Shown here one piece after another: positions 1 through 8,515 of a DNA stretch of 64,000 nt. The notes under the pieces are model-generated. The model did no database searches and was not told the DNA's origin. It was given only the letters and a program-made list of their open reading frames with translations. Origin of the DNA: Aliarcobacter sp. GTDB lineage: Bacteria; Campylobacterota; Campylobacteria; Campylobacterales; Arcobacteraceae. The first letter of the stretch is position 1. The number at the start of each line of letters is the position of its first letter. The stretch is taken from contig JAQTXB010000002.1 of assembly GCA_028688995.1 (NCBI GenBank), forward strand, positions 1 through 64,000. Direction: 5' to 3'. The translations under genes and the position numbers were made by a program.

Positions 1-153
1 CAGTCAAATTGGACGGGAATTATAATAGGTTTTTTCTTCTTTGTCAAGAGCTTACAGCTGAAATTTGGCTTAAATTTTTGGATTTATCCAATTCCCTCCA
101 TTTTACTAGCTTTCTATTGGGGGTTTTCCGCTTATTCATCTATTTTTGTATAA
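1..153 (+). CDS. C-terminal end of an unidentified integral membrane protein (partial)
   Basis: Frame 1 is open from the first base to a TAA at 151-153, giving about 50 residues. The fragment is very hydrophobic: a phenylalanine/isoleucine-rich stretch, a short basic turn (VKS), then a second hydrophobic stretch ending YSSIFV. This looks like one or two terminal membrane helices. The reading frame overlaps the tail of the convergent pseudopilin-like gene by 22 bases. A competence channel protein (ComEC) is conceivable because a pseudopilin lies next door, but no diagnostic motif is visible, so I do not assign a function. Confidence 0.5.
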   Translation, partial: QSNWTGIIIGFFFFVKSLQLKFGLNFWIYPIPSILLAFYWGFSAYSSIFV

Positions 154-755
154 CCACTACTTGGAAATAATATAATTTCCTTACTATTACCATCTTTTGA
201 AATAAATTTAATGTTACAAGGTTCAGTAATTTCATATTCTGAAGACTCATTTTCATATGAACTTAATTTTGAATAAATCTTTCCATCACTTCCAAATGAA
301 ACTTGTCCTAAAGATGTAGTTTCATTACAAGAAATTTTAACATCTGATATTTTAAAATATTTTGTTAGTAATACATATTTACTATTTGAACTATTTTCTT
401 TACAATAATTTGAACTATAAATATTCTTTTTTGTTAATGGATCTTTCAAACTGTCTTCACTACTTGGGTGACCACTCTTATTTTTATCACTATATATTGA
501 ATAATATATTCCATCTTCAGTTTCTCTACATCTAAAAAATTTAATAGTCCATCTTTTTTTATGCCATAATGAATCATCCAAATCAAATTTATTATCGATT
601 AATGCTATATATCTTGTATATGACATATACAATAAAATTCTATTTGTTAATTCATCTAAATTATTAATCTTATTTTTTGGTAAAAAAGTTATGTATAAAA
701 AGCTTATAAGGGTTATTGTTAATATCAATTCTAAAATAGAAAATGATTTTTTCAT
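132..755 (-). CDS. Type IV pilin-like / pseudopilin protein
   Basis: The 207-residue protein starts with a short basic leader (MKKS) followed by a hydrophobic helix beginning FSILE. This is the arrangement of class-III prepilin signals: cleavage would fall between S4 and F5, with the conserved glutamate at position +5 of the mature protein (E9). The usual Gly before the cut is a Ser here, which is less common. The rest is a soluble domain with several cysteines and no family I recognise. It would be an inner-membrane pseudopilin of a competence or type II secretion-like apparatus, processed by PilD; this role is inferred from the N-terminus only. Its ATG overlaps the stop of the upstream GT39-like gene (ATGA), so the two are probably translationally coupled. 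Confidence 0.65.
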   Translation of the reverse strand: MKKSFSILELILTITLISFLYITFLPKNKINNLDELTNRILLYMSYTRYIALIDNKFDLDDSLWHKKRWTIKFFRCRETEDGIYYSIYSDKNKSGHPSSEDSLKDPLTKKNIYSSNYCKENSSNSKYVLLTKYFKISDVKISCNETTSLGQVSFGSDGKIYSKLSSYENESSEYEITEPCNIKFISKDGNSKEIILFPSSGYTKIDE

Positions 756-1951
756 TTTAGTTTTATTAAATAAGCAACAAAAACTTCCTTACCATAGTAT
801 TTAATGCTTATTTTTTCACTTGGATAATTATAGTTTTGCAAGGTTAAAAAGTAATCATCATCTTGCCCTATTTTGTAAAATTTCAATCTCAAAGCTAATT
901 CTAGATTGTCCGTAGTTACTGATTTTACACCTCTATTTGAAAGTTCTTCTGCTAATTCTTTCACAAAATGATATTGATAAACAAAGTGTTTAGATGGATT
1001 TTGAAGAATCAAATATAAAGGTTTGTTCACAAAAGTTAAAATTACATTTATTGATAACATTATAATAACTAATATACCTAGAATATTATAATTAGTTCTA
1101 AATTCTTTAAGTCTAACTCTATATGCATGAAAAAAAGTCTTTAACATAAAAGGCAGTGAAATAACTACAAAAGGTGCAAAATCTTCTATATAGACTCTTT
1201 GTCTAAAAGATACTATTAATGATAAAACTAAAGCAGTTATTGAAATATACCAAGTTAATGTTTTTTCATTTTTAATCCAAGCTCTATACATTGTATATAT
1301 AAAATATAAAAAAAGAAATGGAGAGAATACTGTTGCATAAATAGCAAAAGTATCAACCAAAAATCCTCTTGGTTTTCCTCCTGTTGAAAATCCATATATA
1401 TACATAGAAATTATAAATAATATTAATGAAAAATATACAAGTTTTGTATCTTTGTTTTTTAAAGAATAAAAAAAGAGTGCCAAATATAAAATTGCAAAAG
1501 AATTATCTATAAATAAAAATACTAGCAATAAGATATAAGAATGTTTATTATACTTCTGATAATAATATAAATATAATAAAGTGCAGAAAATCACAATTAT
1601 CGCACTATTTACTAATAATGATGCGCTAAGAACACCAGGAAGAATCATAAATATTATTATGGAAATATATCTATCTCTTTCATATCTAAAATAATTTTCA
1701 GTAATTTTATACATAAGTAGAGCTGAAAATATATAAAATAGAATAAAGGGAAGTCTTAAAGCAATATCATTTTGCCCTAAAACATATATAGATGAATTTA
1801 TAATCAAAGATAAAACTGATGTATTTACAAATACATTTAAAGCCTCTTTGTATGAGATACTAAGAGAATTACTTGCCTTAAACAACAATATAAATGTTAA
1901 AAATAGTAGTGATAAATAAAAATAGTATTTATATTTGTTGTTTGTAATCAT
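752..1951 (-). CDS. GT39/ArnT-like polytopic membrane glycosyltransferase
   Basis: This 399-residue protein has about ten hydrophobic segments. The layout resembles family-39/ArnT-type transferases, which use polyprenyl-phosphate sugars: one helix, a periplasmic loop with an acidic residue (SYKEA), then a segment with an ALRLPF motif and many helices. The C-terminal part after about residue 310 is soluble. The classical Asp-Glu pair of the first loop is only partly kept (Lys-Glu), so catalytic activity is uncertain. It lies 4 bases downstream of pabA and overlaps the pseudopilin-like gene, so the three are probably co-transcribed. A glycosylation link to the pilin-like neighbour is only a guess. 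Confidence 0.55.
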   Translation of the reverse strand: MITNNKYKYYFYLSLLFLTFILLFKASNSLSISYKEALNVFVNTSVLSLIINSSIYVLGQNDIALRLPFILFYIFSALLMYKITENYFRYERDRYISIIIFMILPGVLSASLLVNSAIIVIFCTLLYLYYYQKYNKHSYILLLVFLFIDNSFAILYLALFFYSLKNKDTKLVYFSLILFIISMYIYGFSTGGKPRGFLVDTFAIYATVFSPFLFLYFIYTMYRAWIKNEKTLTWYISITALVLSLIVSFRQRVYIEDFAPFVVISLPFMLKTFFHAYRVRLKEFRTNYNILGILVIIMLSINVILTFVNKPLYLILQNPSKHFVYQYHFVKELAEELSNRGVKSVTTDNLELALRLKFYKIGQDDDYFLTLQNYNYPSEKISIKYYGKEVFVAYLIKLK

Positions 1952-1955
1952 TTTT

Positions 1956-2525
1956 TTATAATTTTAAGAAATTATCTATAATCTTATGTCCATATTCACT
2001 CATTATTGATTCAGGGTGAAACTGTACTCCATAAATTTGTTTTCCTTTTATCTCTAAAGACATAATTTCACCATCATCTTCACTATATGAAGTAACTGTT
2101 ATCTCTTTTGGCAAATTATCTTTTTCAACTATTAATGAATGGTATCTTGTTTGTGTAAACTCTTTTGGTAATCCATTAAAAATTTCTGTATCTTCGACAA
2201 CCTTAATTAAAGAAGTTTTTCCATGCATCATATTTTTAGCTCTTACTACATTTGCGCCAAAAACTTGCCCAATTGCCTGATGTCCTAAACAAATACCAAA
2301 AATTGGTTTTTTCCCAGCAAAATATTTTATTACATCTAAACAAACTCCAGCATCATCTGGTGTTGCTGGACCTGGAGAAATTATAATTTTTTGTGGATTT
2401 AAATCTTCAATTTCTTTTAAAGTCAATTCATCATTTCTTATAATCTTTAAATCTGCACCTAATTCTAGGCAATATTGAACTATATTATATGTAAAAGAGT
2501 CATAGTTATCAATCATTAAAATCAT
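1956..2525 (-). CDS. pabA: Glutamine amidotransferase of aminodeoxychorismate/anthranilate synthase (PabA/TrpG)
   Basis: The 189-residue class-I glutamine amidotransferase supplies ammonia to chorismate for folate (PabA) or tryptophan (TrpG) synthesis. The N-terminus MILMIDNYDSFTYN is typical. The nucleophile elbow GICLGHQ places the catalytic Cys at 79, and FHPES gives His170 and Glu172, completing the triad. Length is normal for the family. No pabB or trp gene is adjacent, so PabA versus TrpG cannot be settled; such proteins often serve both. It is first in a minus-strand run with the GT39-like and pseudopilin-like genes, facing fbpA across a 170-base divergent promoter region. Confidence 0.85.
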   Translation of the reverse strand: MILMIDNYDSFTYNIVQYCLELGADLKIIRNDELTLKEIEDLNPQKIIISPGPATPDDAGVCLDVIKYFAGKKPIFGICLGHQAIGQVFGANVVRAKNMMHGKTSLIKVVEDTEIFNGLPKEFTQTRYHSLIVEKDNLPKEITVTSYSEDDGEIMSLEIKGKQIYGVQFHPESIMSEYGHKIIDNFLKL

Positions 2526-2605
2526 ATATATTATTTCCTTTTGTTTAAGTTTTGTATTATAACAATAATAAAATTTGTTTATCTTAAAAAATTATCCAAT
2601 TTAAT

Positions 2606-2624
2606 TTGATAATCATTCTTAGTA
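2606..2624 (+). promoter_or_regulatory. Candidate Fur box upstream of fbpA
   Basis: TTGATAATCATTCTTAGTA carries the heptamer TGATAAT followed by a weaker inverted copy (ATTCTTA). This resembles the Fur consensus of overlapping TGATAAT/ATTATCA units. It lies about 50 bases upstream of the predicted -10 (TATAGAAT at 2663-2670) of the iron transporter operon. The region is AT-rich, so a chance match is possible. Confidence 0.4.
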
Positions 2625-2662
2625 TTAAGATTAATTAAAGAAAAATGATATTACTATACAAA

Positions 2663-2670
2663 TATAGAAT
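2663..2670 (+). promoter_or_regulatory. Predicted -10 box of fbpABC
   Basis: TATAGAAT lies 26 bases before the fbpA start and fits the extended -10 of Campylobacterota sigma-70 promoters, which usually lack a clear -35. A good ribosome site (AAAAAAGGAA) follows, just before the ATG at 2696. Confidence 0.45.
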
Positions 2671-2695
2671 ATTTAAAAAGAAAAAAGGAATTTAA

Positions 2696-3703
2696 ATGAT
2701 AAAAAAATTAGCACTAGGGGCTGTTGTTTTAGCTTCATCTTTATTTGCATCAGGAGAAGTAAATGTTTACTCTCAAAGACATTATGATTCAGATAAAATA
2801 TTAATTAAACAATTTGAAGACAAAACAGGAATCAAAGTAAATGTTATAACAGCAAAAGCCGAAGAGCTTGTTGCAAAATTAACAATAGAAGGTGCAAATA
2901 CTCCTGCTGATGTATTAATAACTGCAGATATTGGAAATCTTTATCAAGCAAAAGAAAAAAAATTGTTACAACCAATTAAATCAAAAATATTAAATGAAAA
3001 TATACCTACTCATTTAAGAGATACTGATAATGAATGGTTTGCATTAACAAAAAGAGCAAGAATTTTTGTTTATAATCCACAAAAAGTTAATCCAGCAGAA
3101 TTAAGTGATTATTTTAGCATTACAGATCCTAAATTCAAAGGTAGAGTAATAACAAGATCATCAACAGCTGCCTATAATAAATCTTTATTAGCATCAATTA
3201 TTGCAAATCATGGAGAAGAAAAAGCTTTAGAATTTTCAAAAGGTCTTGTAAATAATTTCCCTTATAATCCAAAAGGTGCAGATAGAGATCAAATTAGAGC
3301 AGTTGCCGCTGGTGATGCAGATATTGCTATTGTAAACACTTATTATTTAGGTGTAATGTTAAATGGAGAAGATAAGAAAGATGTAGAAATAGCAAAAAGC
3401 TTGAAAATATTTTTCCCTGCACAACAAACAACTGGAACACACATGAATATTTCAGGAGCAGGAGTTACTTATTATTCAAAAAATAAAGAAAATGCAATTA
3501 AACTAATTGAATTTTTAAGTTCAGTAGAAGCTCAAGAGATTTTTGCAGAAGCAAATCAAGAATATCCTGCAAATCCTAAAGCAAAACCATCAGCAATTGT
3601 TGCTTCTTGGGGTACATTTAAAGAAGATAGTATCCAATTAAATGAAGTTGGGAAATATACTAAAGAGGCTGTAGAAATAGCTACAAAAGCAAATTGGAAA
3701 TAA
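2696..3703 (+). CDS. fbpA: Ferric-iron ABC transporter, periplasmic binding protein
   Basis: The 335-residue protein begins with a Sec signal peptide, with likely cleavage after the SLFA motif near residue 18. The mature start (EVNVYSQRHYDSD) is typical of FbpA/AfuA-type iron-binding proteins. The adjacent tyrosines in NTYYLG, plus the early Tyr/His pair, match the Fe3+ ligands of the family; Campylobacter CfbpA is the closest type I recall. It should capture Fe3+ in the periplasm and hand it to FbpB. It is first in a tight operon, since its last 10 bases overlap the TTG start of the permease gene. The Fur-like site upstream suggests induction under iron limitation. Confidence 0.9.
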   Translation: MIKKLALGAVVLASSLFASGEVNVYSQRHYDSDKILIKQFEDKTGIKVNVITAKAEELVAKLTIEGANTPADVLITADIGNLYQAKEKKLLQPIKSKILNENIPTHLRDTDNEWFALTKRARIFVYNPQKVNPAELSDYFSITDPKFKGRVITRSSTAAYNKSLLASIIANHGEEKALEFSKGLVNNFPYNPKGADRDQIRAVAAGDADIAIVNTYYLGVMLNGEDKKDVEIAKSLKIFFPAQQTTGTHMNISGAGVTYYSKNKENAIKLIEFLSSVEAQEIFAEANQEYPANPKAKPSAIVASWGTFKEDSIQLNEVGKYTKEAVEIATKANWK

Positions 3704-5262
3704 ATAAACCCAAAAAGTTCATAGCCCCAATAATTGGGCTTGGTATATCATTACCAATATTAGCACTATTACTATATTTTATACTAAAAGGAGAATTCAA
3801 TTTTGAATTCTTATTTAGTAATATATTAAAAGAGTATTTAAGCAACACTACTATTTTAGTTTTAGGAGTTTTTGTTTTAGTTATTCTATTAGGAACTATA
3901 AGTTCTTATTTAAGTGCTAGATTTGAATACTTTGGCGATAAAATATTTGCAATATTATTCGTACTTCCTTTAGCATATCCAGCTTATGTATTAGGTTATA
4001 CTTATGTTGGTTTTTTTGAATATAGAGGAATATTATCTGATATATTAGGAAATGTGAATGCAAGATTTGATATTTTAAATATGTCAGGAGCCATATTTAT
4101 TTTTGGAATCGCAATGTTTCCTTATGTATATATTATGGCTAAAGTCTCTTTTAGTTCTGTTTCCTCAACAGTTAATGAATTAATATCTTTATATAAAATA
4201 AATCCCATAAAAGCTTTTTTTACAGTCTATTTACCTTTAGCATATCCTGCAATTTTTGCTGGAAGCATTTTAGCAATTATGGAAACACTAAGTGATTATG
4301 GGACAGTTTTATATTTTGGAATAGAAACTTTTAGTGTAGGAATTTTCAAAAGTTGGTTTGGATATGGAGATTTAATTCAATCTATTAATGTTGCAATCAT
4401 TTTACTTATATTTGTATTTGCAATTTTATGGACAGAGAGTTTAATCAGAAAAAAATATAGATTTGTTAGCTCTACTTTTAGTGGGAAAAAATCTTCAAAA
4501 ATAAAATTAACTGGTAAATATAATTTAATTGCTTTTTTAATCTCTTTTTTAATAGCAACAATTACACTTTTTATTCCAACATTAGTGTTAATTTATTGGT
4601 TTATATTAGATATTCATACCCTAGATTTTACAACATTTGATTATCTTTACAATACTTTGAGTTTAAATATATTCTCTTCAATAATCATAATATTTTTATC
4701 TTTTTTTGTTGTTTATATGCTTAGATTTTATCCATCTAAAATTGGAAATTTTACACATAAACTATCGATGTTAGGATATTCTATTCCAGGAGCTGTTGTT
4801 GGAGTTGGATTATTAATTATAAGTAGTTTTGTTGATACAACAATGGAATATGTTATTTTTGGTGGAACTTTTTTTATTTTGATTTTTGCTTATACTACTA
4901 GATATTTCACTTCAAGTATTGGTTCTATTGAAAATGGTTTTAGTAAAATTGATACAAGTATAGATGATGCAACAAAAATATTTGGAAAAAGTGAATCAAA
5001 TAATATTTTTAAAGTATATTTACCATTAATGAAACCATATATCCTCAGTGGTTTTCTAATTTTATATATAGATATAGCAAAAGAGTTACCAGCAACTTTA
5101 ATATTAAGACCATTTAATTTTGATACTTTAGCTATTAGAATTTATGAACTAGCAAGTAATGAGATGCTTTATAAAGTTGGTTTCCCAAGTTTAATACTTG
5201 TTGGAACAACTGCAATTGCCGTGATATTACTTAATTCAAAATTTATGAGAAGAAAAAAATGA
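3694..5262 (+). CDS. fbpB: Ferric-iron ABC transporter permease
   Basis: This 522-residue inner-membrane protein has about twelve hydrophobic segments in two similar halves. Each half carries a coupling loop resembling the EAA motif (around 165-190 and 420-450), as in the fused FbpB/AfuB permeases. It forms the channel through which Fe3+ delivered by FbpA passes, driven by FbpC. The start is a TTG inside the fbpA coding region, 10 bases before the end of fbpA, with no strong ribosome site of its own, so translation is probably coupled. The 3' end overlaps the fbpC start by four bases (ATGA). Confidence 0.9.
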   Translation: MEINKPKKFIAPIIGLGISLPILALLLYFILKGEFNFEFLFSNILKEYLSNTTILVLGVFVLVILLGTISSYLSARFEYFGDKIFAILFVLPLAYPAYVLGYTYVGFFEYRGILSDILGNVNARFDILNMSGAIFIFGIAMFPYVYIMAKVSFSSVSSTVNELISLYKINPIKAFFTVYLPLAYPAIFAGSILAIMETLSDYGTVLYFGIETFSVGIFKSWFGYGDLIQSINVAIILLIFVFAILWTESLIRKKYRFVSSTFSGKKSSKIKLTGKYNLIAFLISFLIATITLFIPTLVLIYWFILDIHTLDFTTFDYLYNTLSLNIFSSIIIIFLSFFVVYMLRFYPSKIGNFTHKLSMLGYSIPGAVVGVGLLIISSFVDTTMEYVIFGGTFFILIFAYTTRYFTSSIGSIENGFSKIDTSIDDATKIFGKSESNNIFKVYLPLMKPYILSGFLILYIDIAKELPATLILRPFNFDTLAIRIYELASNEMLYKVGFPSLILVGTTAIAVILLNSKFMRRKK

Positions 5263-6191
5263 AACAAATTGTACAAATAAAAAATTTAAGAAAAGTATTT
5301 TGTAAAGGTAATATTTGCGTAGCAAATGATATTAACTTATCTATTAATGAAGGTGAAATTTTTACAATACTTGGAAAAAGTGGAAGTGGTAAAACTACTT
5401 TTTTAAGAATGATTGCAGGTCTTGAAATTCCAGATAATGGAGAAATAATAATAGATGGAAAAGAAGTCTTTTCAAAAAAGAACAATCTATCACCAAAAGA
5501 TAGAAAAGTAGCCGTAGTTTTTCAAAACTATGCCCTACTTCCGCACTTAAGTATTGCTTCAAATATTACTTTTGGAAGTGATGCCTCAAAAGCTGATTTG
5601 GAAGAAGTTTTAGAAAAAACAAAACTAAAAGGTCAAGAAAATAAATTCCCCCATGAATTAAGTGGTGGTCAACAACAAAGAGTTGCCTTAGCACGTGCGA
5701 TTATTAATAAACCAAAAATTCTACTTTTAGATGAACCTTTAAGTAATATCGATACAGAATTAAGAACCCTTTTAAGAATTGAATTAAAAGAGATGATAAA
5801 ATCTTTTGGTATAACAGCTCTATTTATCACACATGATAAAGAAGACGCATTTTACTTATCAGATAGAATTGCTATTATGAGTGGTGGAGATATTTTACAA
5901 GTAGGAAGTGCAAAAGATATTTATCATCATCCTGCTGATTTATATTGTGCAAATTTTTTAGGGAAAATGACAAAAATCTCTGAAAACAAATATATTAGAC
6001 CTGAACATATTCGTATTTGCCAAGATGGTGATTTTGAAGCAATTATTAAAAGTATTGTTTTTTATGGTAGTTTTTATGAAATAATTATTAAAACTAATGA
6101 TAATGAATTACTTGTTCATAGTTTTGATGATACTCTTGAAATAAATCAAAGAATAAAATATTTATATGATGGAGAAATATTAACTTTTTAA
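5259..6191 (+). CDS. fbpC: Ferric-iron ABC transporter ATP-binding subunit
   Basis: The 310-residue ABC ATPase powers the FbpAB iron importer. Walker A (GKSGSGKTT) is at 39-47, the Q-loop is in VVFQNYALLPHL, the signature LSGGQQQ is at 134-140, Walker B (ILLLDEP) at 154-160, and the H-loop histidine is His192 (FITHDKEDA). A smaller C-terminal domain after about 235 resembles the regulatory TOBE-type extension of FbpC/PotA proteins. It overlaps fbpB by four bases and ends the fbpABC operon. The next gene begins 59 bases later with its own possible -10. Confidence 0.92.
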   Translation: MKQIVQIKNLRKVFCKGNICVANDINLSINEGEIFTILGKSGSGKTTFLRMIAGLEIPDNGEIIIDGKEVFSKKNNLSPKDRKVAVVFQNYALLPHLSIASNITFGSDASKADLEEVLEKTKLKGQENKFPHELSGGQQQRVALARAIINKPKILLLDEPLSNIDTELRTLLRIELKEMIKSFGITALFITHDKEDAFYLSDRIAIMSGGDILQVGSAKDIYHHPADLYCANFLGKMTKISENKYIRPEHIRICQDGDFEAIIKSIVFYGSFYEIIIKTNDNELLVHSFDDTLEINQRIKYLYDGEILTF

Positions 6192-6250
6192 ATTACTAGA
6201 AAATTATTATTTAAAATATTATTTTTATAATTATTGTTGTAGAATAATGC

Positions 6251-8515
6251 ATGTTTATAAAAAAATTAATTTTAATATTTATTTTATTTGTTACAAGCGT
6301 ATTTGCCCATGAAAATCAGAAAGTTACACTTTATTTAGATTGGCTAAATCAATTCCAATTCGCGGGATATTATATAGCTAAAGAAAAAAATTATTATAAT
6401 GACTTTGGATTAGATGTAGAAATTAAAGAGTTTAATTCAAATTCTAATATTTTAAAAAATGTTATGGAAAATGAATCTACTTATGGTGTTGGTAAATCAT
6501 CACTTATTATAGATAAATTCAACGGAAATAATATTGTTTTATTATCTAGCATCTACCAAACTTCACCACTTGTTCTTATCAGCCTAAAAGATTCAAATAT
6601 TCAAACTCCAAAAGATTTAATACATAAAAATCTAATGATAACAGATGAAGCAATAAGTTCAGCTGCAATCAATTCAATGATTGTTTCTCAAGGAGTAAAA
6701 TTAGATGATATTACAATACAAAAACACTCATTTGATATAAATGATTTGATAAATAAAAAAACAGATGCAATGGCTTGTTTTTTATCAAATGAACCTTATT
6801 TTCTTGAAAAAAACAATATTAAATTTAATATATTAAATCCCGATGATTATAACTTTGATTTTTATGATGGCATTCTTTATACCTCACAAAATGAATTAAT
6901 AAATAATCCTTCTCGTGTACAAAATTTTAATAAGGCTTCATTAAAAGGTTGGGAATATGCCTTTAATAATATTGAAGAAACTGCAAAACTAATATATGAA
7001 AAATATAATACTCAAAATAAAAGTTTAGATGCATTAATCTATGAAGGTAAAATATTAAAAGAATTATCAAAAATAAATGAAGGATTATTGGGTGATATAA
7101 ATCCTAAAAATATAGATGAGATGAAAAGATTTTTTAGTTTTTTAGGATTAAATACACAAAATACTATTTTTGATACAAATTCTATCATATTGAATAAAAT
7201 GAATATTTTACTAAATGAAGATGATATAAAATATTTAGAAAATAATAGTTTCACACTTTTAGTAAAAGATAATCAAATTCCTTTTTCATTTAAATTAACA
7301 AATCAATTAACTGGAATGGAGATAGATTTTTGGAATTTGATCTCAAAAAAACTATCAAAACCATTTAATATAGAAGAGACTATTGATAATAAAGTATTTA
7401 ATATTTTTTCAAATACAGTTAAAGCTCAATTTGTTTATACCTTTGAGAAGAAGAGTAAAAGTGGTTATTTATTAAGTGACTCTGTTGCTCAAATTCCAAT
7501 CGTTCTAGTTACTAAAAATGATAAAAACTTCATTACAAATTTGTCTAATTTAAAAAATGTTCAAATTGGAGTAATGGATAATCTAGAAATAATTTCAACA
7601 TTACAAAAGGAATATCCAAATATTAACTTTATAGCTTTAAACTCTATTGATGAAGCGCTTGTAAAACTGAAGAAAAATGAAATTTTTGCATTAGTTGATA
7701 ATATTTATACAATATCTCATAAAATAGATAAAAATCATCTCAATAGTATAAAAATCAATACTCTTTTAAATCATAAACTTAATGCTTATTTACAAGTTGA
7801 AGAAAAAAATCAACATTTTATAAATATATTAAATAGTGCTATCAACAGATTTTCAAAGGAAGAAAGAAGTAATATTTTAGATAGCTACCAATTTATTTTT
7901 TATCCAAAAGAGATAGATTTTTATTTCGTTTCAAAAATTCTTATTCCATTTATTTTATTATTGATTATTTTTATATACTTTAATTTAAAACTAAAAAAAG
8001 AGATAAAAAGAAGAGTTGAAGTTGAAGAACAACTATCACTACTTGCAAATAATGATAGTTTAACAAATATCTTTAATAGAAGAAAAATTGAAGAACTTTG
8101 TGAATTAGAGATAGAAAGAACCAAAAGATATAAAAATGAACTTTCTATTATCTTCTTTGACGTAAATGATTTTAAGAAAATTAATGACTCATTAGGTCAC
8201 CATTTAGGTGATGAAGTTTTAGTAAAAATTGCAAATTTAATACAAAAAAATATTAGAACAAATGATTCAATTGGAAGATGGGGAGGAGATGAGTTTTTAA
8301 TTATTCTTCCCCAAACAAATCTGTCTCAATGTGAAAATATAGTTTCTCATTTAGAAGAACAATTATCTCAAATTACTTTTAGTGAATCAATAAAAGTTAC
8401 TTGTAGTTTTGGAATAGCAACTTGTGGAACTTGTGATAGCTTAGATTCTCTGCTAAAAAAAGCAGATGAATCTATGTATTTAAAAAAGACTACTCACAAA
8501 AAAAATAAAAACTAA
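6251..8515 (+). CDS. Diguanylate cyclase with two periplasmic binding-protein sensor domains
   Basis: The 754-residue membrane sensor starts with a signal peptide (to about 20). An NMT1/THI5-like binding domain follows (about 23-310, opening VTLYLDWLNQFQFAGYY), then a second binding domain of the SBP_bac_3 type (about 325-545). One membrane helix lies near 557-576, and a cytoplasmic GGDEF domain near 590-754. The GGDEF motif is intact at 678-682 and an RxxD inhibitory site (RTND) sits five residues before it, so it should make cyclic-di-GMP with product feedback. The NMT1 fold commonly binds thiamine-precursor-like or other small organic ligands; the ligand here is unknown. It follows fbpABC on the same strand but after a 59-base gap. 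Its end overlaps nirA by four bases, tail to tail. Confidence 0.85.
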   Translation: MFIKKLILIFILFVTSVFAHENQKVTLYLDWLNQFQFAGYYIAKEKNYYNDFGLDVEIKEFNSNSNILKNVMENESTYGVGKSSLIIDKFNGNNIVLLSSIYQTSPLVLISLKDSNIQTPKDLIHKNLMITDEAISSAAINSMIVSQGVKLDDITIQKHSFDINDLINKKTDAMACFLSNEPYFLEKNNIKFNILNPDDYNFDFYDGILYTSQNELINNPSRVQNFNKASLKGWEYAFNNIEETAKLIYEKYNTQNKSLDALIYEGKILKELSKINEGLLGDINPKNIDEMKRFFSFLGLNTQNTIFDTNSIILNKMNILLNEDDIKYLENNSFTLLVKDNQIPFSFKLTNQLTGMEIDFWNLISKKLSKPFNIEETIDNKVFNIFSNTVKAQFVYTFEKKSKSGYLLSDSVAQIPIVLVTKNDKNFITNLSNLKNVQIGVMDNLEIISTLQKEYPNINFIALNSIDEALVKLKKNEIFALVDNIYTISHKIDKNHLNSIKINTLLNHKLNAYLQVEEKNQHFINILNSAINRFSKEERSNILDSYQFIFYPKEIDFYFVSKILIPFILLLIIFIYFNLKLKKEIKRRVEVEEQLSLLANNDSLTNIFNRRKIEELCELEIERTKRYKNELSIIFFDVNDFKKINDSLGHHLGDEVLVKIANLIQKNIRTNDSIGRWGGDEFLIILPQTNLSQCENIVSHLEEQLSQITFSESIKVTCSFGIATCGTCDSLDSLLKKADESMYLKKTTHKKNKN

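Noticed and set aside
1..153. Assignment of the left-edge fragment as ComEC
   Set aside because: Tempting next to a pseudopilin, but only two hydrophobic stretches are visible and no diagnostic motif.
5243..5485. Minus-strand ORF opposite the fbpB–fbpC junction
   Set aside because: It runs antisense to a well-supported ABC ATPase, has no ribosome site, and its composition mirrors the opposite strand.
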